A DNA stretch of 64,000 nt, taken from assembly GCA_028687585.1 (NCBI GenBank), contig JAQTZV010000004.1, positions 62,001 through 126,000 of the forward strand, given 5' to 3'. A program made the position numbers and the translations under genes. Below the pieces are notes generated by a model. The model was not told the origin of the DNA. It worked only from the letters and a program-made list of their open reading frames with translations, and made no database searches. The DNA comes from Desulfuromonadaceae bacterium (GTDB taxonomy: Bacteria; Desulfobacterota; Desulfuromonadia; Geobacterales; Pseudopelobacteraceae). Positions 61,449 to 64,000 of the stretch are shown here, one piece after another (the first letter of the stretch is position 1; each line of letters begins with the position of its first letter).

Positions 61449-62603
61449 TTATGCCGCCTTTGGTAGTGATTCTTCGCCCAGGTAGATGGCCATAAGCTCG
61501 CAATTGGTCAAATCCCGCTTCCGTTTGCACGACATGGCCCGCGTCTGAACCAGCAGCGGATCCGCCCGCTTCCGGTCAACAACGATTCCCATACTGCGAT
61601 AGCGCTCGATCAAACCGCCCGTGCCGGAATGCTTGCCGACGATAATGCTGCGGGTGAGCCCCACTTCTGCCGGGTCAAAGCCTTCATAGTTATGGGGATC
61701 CTTGATAACGCCATCGGCATGGAGCCCTGATTCGTGGGCAAAGACCCGGGAGCCGACCACCGGCTTGGAAACCGAAAGCGGCCGGTCGGAAGCTTTGGCG
61801 ACAAAGAGCGACATCTCGCGGAAGCGATGGGTATCGATCCCGGTTTCAATGCCGCAGGCATGCTTCAACCCCATAATCACCTCTTCGAGCGCCGCGTTGC
61901 CGGCACGTTCACCGAGACCGTTAATCGTGGTGTTGACAAACTTCGCTCCGGCGCGGATACCGGCAATGGCATTGGCTGTGGCCATACCCAGATCGTTGTG
62001 GGTATGCACCTCAATATCGATTTCCGGAACCGCGTGGCGGAGATAGGTCACTTTATCGAACATGGTGAACGGATCCATGATGCCGAGGGTGTCACAGAAG
62101 CGAAAGCGGTCGCCACCCTGGGAGCGGGTGATTTCCATCAACTCCACCAGAAAGGCCATGTCAGCCCGACTTGCATCCTCACCGCCAACTGAGACATAGA
62201 GATTATGCTGTTTGGCAAAGCCGAGTGCGACCTTCAGCTGTTCCTTCACTGCATTACGATTCTTGCGCAGCTTATGGTGGATCATCTGGTCGGAGACCGA
62301 CAGCGAAATGTCTACCGCCTGCACACCGCAGGCAATACTTGCCTCTATTTCAGGCACCAGTGCCCGGTTCCAGGTAATCAGCCGGGCGTTCAAGCCGAGG
62401 TCAACCAGCGTACGGATACTAGCCTGTTCTTCCTCGCCCATAGCGGGAATGCCGCATTCAATTTCCCCGACGCCGATGGAGTCAAGCATCCGGGCGATGG
62501 CTATTTTTTCGCGTTTGGAGAAGACCACTCCGGCGGTCTGTTCGCCGTCGCGCAGGGTGGTGTCATCGATGATTACTCTTGCCTGTCCGGTTATTAATTC
62601 CAT
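61449..62603 (-). CDS. nifV: Homocitrate synthase
   Basis: VIIDDTTLRDGEQTAGVVFSKREKIAIARMLDSIGVGEIECGIPAMGEEE; VHTHNDLGMATANAIAGIRAGA; HESGLHADGVIKDPHNYE. Confidence 0.94.
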   Translation of the reverse strand: MELITGQARVIIDDTTLRDGEQTAGVVFSKREKIAIARMLDSIGVGEIECGIPAMGEEEQASIRTLVDLGLNARLITWNRALVPEIEASIACGVQAVDISLSVSDQMIHHKLRKNRNAVKEQLKVALGFAKQHNLYVSVGGEDASRADMAFLVELMEITRSQGGDRFRFCDTLGIMDPFTMFDKVTYLRHAVPEIDIEVHTHNDLGMATANAIAGIRAGAKFVNTTINGLGERAGNAALEEVIMGLKHACGIETGIDTHRFREMSLFVAKASDRPLSVSKPVVGSRVFAHESGLHADGVIKDPHNYEGFDPAEVGLTRSIIVGKHSGTGGLIERYRSMGIVVDRKRADPLLVQTRAMSCKRKRDLTNCELMAIYLGEESLPKAA

Positions 62604-62650
62604 CTTATCTCTCCCTATTCCCCTGATACTCATGTCCACTCTTACTAAAA

Positions 62651-62686
62651 CGAAAAACGCCGCATACCCGAAAGTCTGCGGCGTCG
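62651..62686 (-). terminator. Intrinsic terminator inside the nifV 5' leader
   Basis: Minus strand ACGCCGCAGACTTTCGGGTATGCGGCGTTTTTCGTTTT. Confidence 0.75.
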
Positions 62687-62740
62687 TTGCCACTTATCTG
62701 AACAATTGCGAATATAAATGCCAAGTAACTTAATCTACAA

Positions 62741-62756
62741 GCATTGTACATGCCAA
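62741..62756 (-). promoter_or_regulatory. Sigma54-like promoter upstream of nifV
   Basis: Minus strand TTGGCATGTACAATGC (GG-N10-GC). Confidence 0.68.
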
Positions 62757-62881
62757 AATCACGATCCAAGCAAATTAATATTTTTGGATTGTAATTATTT
62801 GTGGTAGACAAAAAATATCGAGCCATGTATTTTAATTAAAGGTAGAACCGCATTTTAAAACCGCGAAAGGTGCGAATAGCC

Positions 62882-64000
62882 ATGGCACAGATGAAGGTAA
62901 GAACCAAGCTGTATTCTATCGTGGGGATCATGTCGATTGTTCTGGTTATAGTCGGGGTGGTCGGGCTCTTTGTTGCAAAGTTCAGTGACGATGGGTTGGA
63001 CTCGGTATATCAGGATCGGGTGGTTCCGCTGGAACAGCTCAAAGTCATCTCCGATATGTATGCCGTCAATATTGTTGATACCTCCCATAAGGTGCGCAAC
63101 GGCGGCCTTAACTGGAGCGAAGGGCGCAAAAACGTAGATGAGGCGTTGAAGACCGTCAGCGATAAATGGAAGGCGTATCTGGCGACCACACTGGTGCCGG
63201 AAGAGAAAAAACTGGTCGAAGAAATTACACCGCTGATGAAAAAAGCGGATGAGGCCGTTGCTAAACTGAAGGGATTGCTGGTAAAAGAGGACAAGGTTGG
63301 CCTTGCCGTCTTTACCATCAGCGAAATGTATCCAGCCATAGATCCGCTGGGCGATAAGATATCCGCGCTGGTTAATGTTCAGCTGGTTGTAGCTAAGAAG
63401 GTGCACGAAGAGAGCGGGGCGCTTTATGAGAAGGGCAAGTTGCTGAGTATTATCCTGATAATTGCCGGCGTACTTGGTTCGATACTATATGCGACATCTA
63501 TAATCAGAGGGATCATGCGGGAGCTCGGCGGCGAACCGGCGGATGTCCGTGAGGTTGCCGAAGCGGTCGCGGGCGGCGACCTTACAGTTACGGTCAGAAC
63601 TGATGAGCGCGACACCGGGAGTGTCATGCTGGCGATGAAACATATGACCGGGAACTTGCGCTCCATCATCGGGCAGGTCTCAGCTACCTCGTCCCAGGTG
63701 GCTGCGGCCAGCAGCCAACTACACTCCACCGCAGAACGGATTGCCACCGGCGCCGAAGAGGTAGTGGCCCAGGCCGGCACTGTTGCCACCGCAGGTGAAG
63801 AGATGTCGGCTACTTCGGGTGATATCGCTCAAAATTGCCAGGGAGCTGCAGAAGGGGCGCAGCGGGCATCGAAAGCCGCCCTGAATGGCAGTGCGGTGGT
63901 AGACAAGACTGTTTTGGTCATGGGGCAGATAGCGGAGAAGGTTCAGGTATCTGCTAGAACGGTGGAGAGCCTGGGGGCGCGGAGCGACCAGATCGGCGAC
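62882..64000 (+). CDS. Methyl-accepting chemotaxis protein, truncated by window end
   Basis: Read directly (open to window end): MAQMKVRTKLYSIVGIMSIVLVIVG...ELGGEPADVREVAEAVAGGDLTVTV...TGAEEVVAQAGTVATAGEEMSATSGDI. Confidence 0.9.
   Translation, partial: MAQMKVRTKLYSIVGIMSIVLVIVGVVGLFVAKFSDDGLDSVYQDRVVPLEQLKVISDMYAVNIVDTSHKVRNGGLNWSEGRKNVDEALKTVSDKWKAYLATTLVPEEKKLVEEITPLMKKADEAVAKLKGLLVKEDKVGLAVFTISEMYPAIDPLGDKISALVNVQLVVAKKVHEESGALYEKGKLLSIILIIAGVLGSILYATSIIRGIMRELGGEPADVREVAEAVAGGDLTVTVRTDERDTGSVMLAMKHMTGNLRSIIGQVSATSSQVAAASSQLHSTAERIATGAEEVVAQAGTVATAGEEMSATSGDIAQNCQGAAEGAQRASKAALNGSAVVDKTVLVMGQIAEKVQVSARTVESLGARSDQIGD

Overview
This 64-kb window looks like a Geobacteraceae/Desulfuromonadales-type chromosome segment (inferred from gene content). 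It holds a scattered Mo-nitrogenase region, all on the minus strand: fused nifEN, nifHDK, a second nifH, modABC and nifV. The nif genes are embedded in a very dense signalling region: CheV, a free Hpt, two MCP-CheW modules, about 10 histidine kinases, many response regulators, GGDEF/EAL and HD-GYP proteins. Other loci are (i) a 7-gene overlapping operon joining a corrinoid protein, a MtaA/UroD-like methyltransferase and a DUF1638-like protein to kinases and response regulators, (ii) an ATP-grasp/alpha-E/transglutaminase/M14-like/GATase cluster, (iii) a HicAB pair, and (iv) many dispersed palindromic repeats, some in-frame inside the NifE-NifN linker and some between nif genes. Most notable regulatory pattern: nifH1DK, nifH2 and nifV each appear to have a sigma54-like promoter followed by an intrinsic terminator inside the 5' leader, which suggests antitermination control. 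No tRNA, rRNA, CRISPR array or transposase was recognised. All calls come from reading the sequence and the supplied ORF translations; no searches were run.
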